A DNA stretch of 7,040 bases, taken from positions 1 to 7,040 of the forward strand of contig CAZVCJ010000200.1 of NCBI GenBank assembly GCA_964625745.1, in the 5' to 3' direction. The position numbers and the translations under genes are program-made. Shown piece after piece: positions 5,682 to 7,040 of this stretch. Origin of the DNA: CAZVCJ01 sp964625745 (lineage in GTDB: Bacteria > Chloroflexota > Anaerolineae > VGOG01). The notes under the pieces are model-generated. The model had not been told where the DNA came from, did no database searches, and was given only the letters and a program-made list of their open reading frames with translations. Position 1 is the stretch's first letter. Each line of letters begins with the position of its first letter.

Positions 5682-5918
5682 ATGAGCCAGACATTGACAA
5701 TTCCTGATGTGCTCTACTTACAACTTGAAACTACAGCACGTATGCGGGGGCTAAAGAGTATCGAACAACTGCTTGAACTGTGGCAATCTAGGGAAAACGA
5801 ACGACACCAGCGCCAAGAAACCGTTCGTCGCATTGATGCTTTACGCGAGCGGATCTTTGCCACGTATGGCGAAATGCCAGATAGCACGGCACTAATTCGC
5901 GAAGATCGAGAACGGTAA
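5682..5918 (+). CDS. VapB-like antitoxin
   Basis: A 78-residue protein ending two bases before the PIN-domain toxin gene. The N-terminus, SQTLTIPDVLYLQLETTARM, reads as a short beta strand followed by a helix; a second helix, SIEQLLELWQSREN (26-39), follows, as in ribbon-helix-helix DNA-binding antitoxins. The charged second half (residues 38-78, rich in Arg, Glu and Asp) would be the toxin-binding tail, disordered when free. The expected role is to neutralise the adjacent nuclease and to repress the operon as a complex. The ATG at 5682 follows AAAGGAG with 7-base spacing, a good ribosome binding site that favours antitoxin over toxin synthesis. The family call rests mostly on context and size, because such antitoxins diverge quickly. 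Confidence 0.75.
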   Translation: MSQTLTIPDVLYLQLETTARMRGLKSIEQLLELWQSRENERHQRQETVRRIDALRERIFATYGEMPDSTALIREDRER

Positions 5919-5920
5919 CC

Positions 5921-6358
5921 ATGGACAAAGTTGTTGTAGATAGCAGTGTGGCAATCAAGTGGTTTGTTGTCGAACTATACTCCACTGAGGCACGCCGGAT
6001 TCTCGATGATTATCGAGCGGGCACACTGACTTTGCTTGCTCCGGATCTGATCAATGCCGAGATAGGCAACATTGTTTGGAAGAAGCACCGATTTCAGGGG
6101 CTAGCAGTTGCGGATGGAAAACAGATCATTGGCGAGTTTCGGAAACTGAAGTTTGAGCTGATTTCAAGCGCCACTTTGTTGGATGAAGCATATCGCTTGG
6201 CAGTGGCTCACCAGCGCACTGTCTACGATGCACTGTACATAGCGTTAGGCGTGCGCGAGCACTGCCTGTTTGTCACAGCAGATGAGAAGCTATACAACGC
6301 AATCAATGAGGCGGTTCCAAACGTAATGTGGGTGGCCGATTGGCCACAGTTAAAGTGA
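5921..6358 (+). CDS. VapC-like PIN-domain toxin ribonuclease
   Basis: A 145-residue, full-length PIN domain, a Mg2+-dependent RNase that in VapC toxins cuts tRNA or rRNA and stops translation. The four acidic positions are present: D7 in VVVDSSVAIKW, E47 in LINAEIGN, D103 in TVYDALYIAL and D121 in VTADEKL, so it should be catalytically competent. It starts two bases after the antitoxin stop and has only a weak ribosome binding site (GAGAACGG), which fits translational coupling to the antitoxin. A hand count of bases 5941-6000 gives 50% GC against 70% for 3841-3900 in the cluster, which supports recent acquisition. It converges on the alkD-like gene with 14 bases between stops and no clear terminator. 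Confidence 0.93.
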   Translation: MDKVVVDSSVAIKWFVVELYSTEARRILDDYRAGTLTLLAPDLINAEIGNIVWKKHRFQGLAVADGKQIIGEFRKLKFELISSATLLDEAYRLAVAHQRTVYDALYIALGVREHCLFVTADEKLYNAINEAVPNVMWVADWPQLK

Positions 6359-6372
6359 GACCATGCCTACGG

Positions 6373-7038
6373 TCATTTCGCCACACTGTTAGCTTTCCCC
6401 CTCTTGAGCCCGGTGCGCAGCTTGTTGTTCACCTCGCGCACGATGTGAGCGGCTAGAACCTCGCGATTCTCCTCCAAATAGACAACTACCCGGTCCGGGT
6501 GTGATTTGGTCATCTCCCGCAGCGCCCAGGAGACGGCTTTGGTGATCATGGGGTGTCGCTCTTCTTTGACCCGATCAACGAGTTCCAGGGTCAGGTCGGG
6601 GATGGTGAAGCCCGTGTGCCCTCGGTTTATCGGCGTGGTAGCCACCAGCGCCAGGCGGCGACTCCACACGTCCTCGTCGGCGGTCAGCTCCCCCAGATAG
6701 CCCAGCCTGGTGTCTGGCTCCCCCAACAGCCAGAGGGCCAGCACCCACTGCCCCAGCCCATCGGCTATCTCCCAATTATCGAGGTCTTGGCACCAGGGCT
6801 CAAAATGAGCCCAGGTCAGACCTGGAATACAGCGTTTGTAGTGCCCAAGCAGATAGATGACCAACAGCCGCTCCTCGCGTGACCTCCCATCCCACAACGC
6901 TTCCACTAAAGCCATCAGATCCTCGCAGATGATTTGCTTGCGGGCACGCTGCCAGGCGCGCGCTATGTCCCGAAGCTGGGGCACTCGCAGGCCGTACACC
7001 TTGAGTCCTGTGGGGACCACCATGCTCATCCTCACCTG
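6373..7038 (-). CDS. AlkD-like DNA alkylation repair protein (HEAT-repeat glycosylase), N-terminus probably outside window
   Basis: A helical-repeat protein of the AlkD/AlkC family, which excises positively charged alkylated bases such as 3-methyladenine and 7-methylguanine. Counting from the GTG at 7035, VYGLRVPQLRDIA (13-25) is the family entry motif. NWEIADGLG has W88 and D92 in the W-x-x-x-D spacing of the AlkD active site, WSRRLALVA supplies R127, and ITKAVSWALRE supplies W170. Together these correspond to the W109, D113, R148 and W187 of Bacillus AlkD as I remember it. Within the window, ATG 7023 has AGGTGAGG six bases upstream and could be a start. However, the VYGLRVP motif would then sit about 20 residues closer to the N-terminus than in AlkD, and the frame stays open to the edge, so the true start is probably upstream. 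Catalytic residues are intact. Confidence 0.85.
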   Translation of the reverse strand, partial: QVRMSMVVPTGLKVYGLRVPQLRDIARAWQRARKQIICEDLMALVEALWDGRSREERLLVIYLLGHYKRCIPGLTWAHFEPWCQDLDNWEIADGLGQWVLALWLLGEPDTRLGYLGELTADEDVWSRRLALVATTPINRGHTGFTIPDLTLELVDRVKEERHPMITKAVSWALREMTKSHPDRVVVYLEENREVLAAHIVREVNNKLRTGLKRGKANSVAK

Positions 7039-7040
7039 GT

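Noticed and set aside
6332..6347. Perfect 6-bp hairpin GTGGCC-GATT-GGCCAC near the end of the toxin gene
   Set aside because: It lies inside the coding sequence (residues around WVADWPQ) and has no T tract on either strand, so I do not call a terminator.
6359..6374. GACC...GGTC inverted repeat between the convergent toxin and alkD-like genes
   Set aside because: The stem is only 4 bp with an 8-base loop and no T run; too weak to call a terminator.

Overview
This is a 7 kb piece of a bacterial chromosome that is GC-rich apart from one segment. The mix of genes and the palindromic intergenic repeat would suit Chloroflexota (Anaerolineae or Chloroflexia-like). That placement is inference from general resemblance: there is no rRNA or marker gene here to settle it.

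Layout. (1) Positions 3-758, plus strand: the C-terminal 251 residues of an uncharacterised protein whose 5' end lies outside the window. (2) 759-979: a convergent junction holding a large imperfect inverted repeat. (3) 980-5491, minus strand: six tightly spaced co-directional genes. In transcription order they are a sugar-phosphate isomerase/epimerase-like TIM barrel, a class I SAM methyltransferase, a small nucleotidyltransferase-fold protein, an integral-membrane isoprenylcysteine/phospholipid-methyltransferase-like protein, a histidine phosphatase, and an APH/choline-kinase-like phosphotransferase. (4) 5492-5681: a divergent intergenic region with a very good sigma70-type promoter facing right. 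(5) 5682-6358, plus strand: a VapBC-like toxin-antitoxin pair of visibly lower GC than its neighbours. (6) 6373-7038, minus strand: an AlkD-like HEAT-repeat DNA glycosylase, converging on the toxin gene and running off the right edge.

Working together. VapB and VapC form an ordinary self-regulated module. The six-gene cluster looks co-transcribed: there is one ATGA overlap, one 8-base overlap, a 22-base gap, and two gaps of 67 and 88 bases measured from the starts chosen here. Its chemistry (kinase, phosphatase, nucleotidyltransferase, two methyltransferases) suggests modification of a small phosphorylated or lipid substrate, but no substrate can be read from the sequence.

The most unusual feature is a family of short repeats built on the unit GTAACGAGT. 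They sit at the 3' ends of three of the six cluster genes, where they supply or abut the stop codon, and in one case they also supply the first codons of the next gene. I found no CRISPR array, transposase, tRNA or rRNA. Nothing here amounts to a clearly new multi-gene system; the repeat pattern and the unassigned cluster are the best leads.
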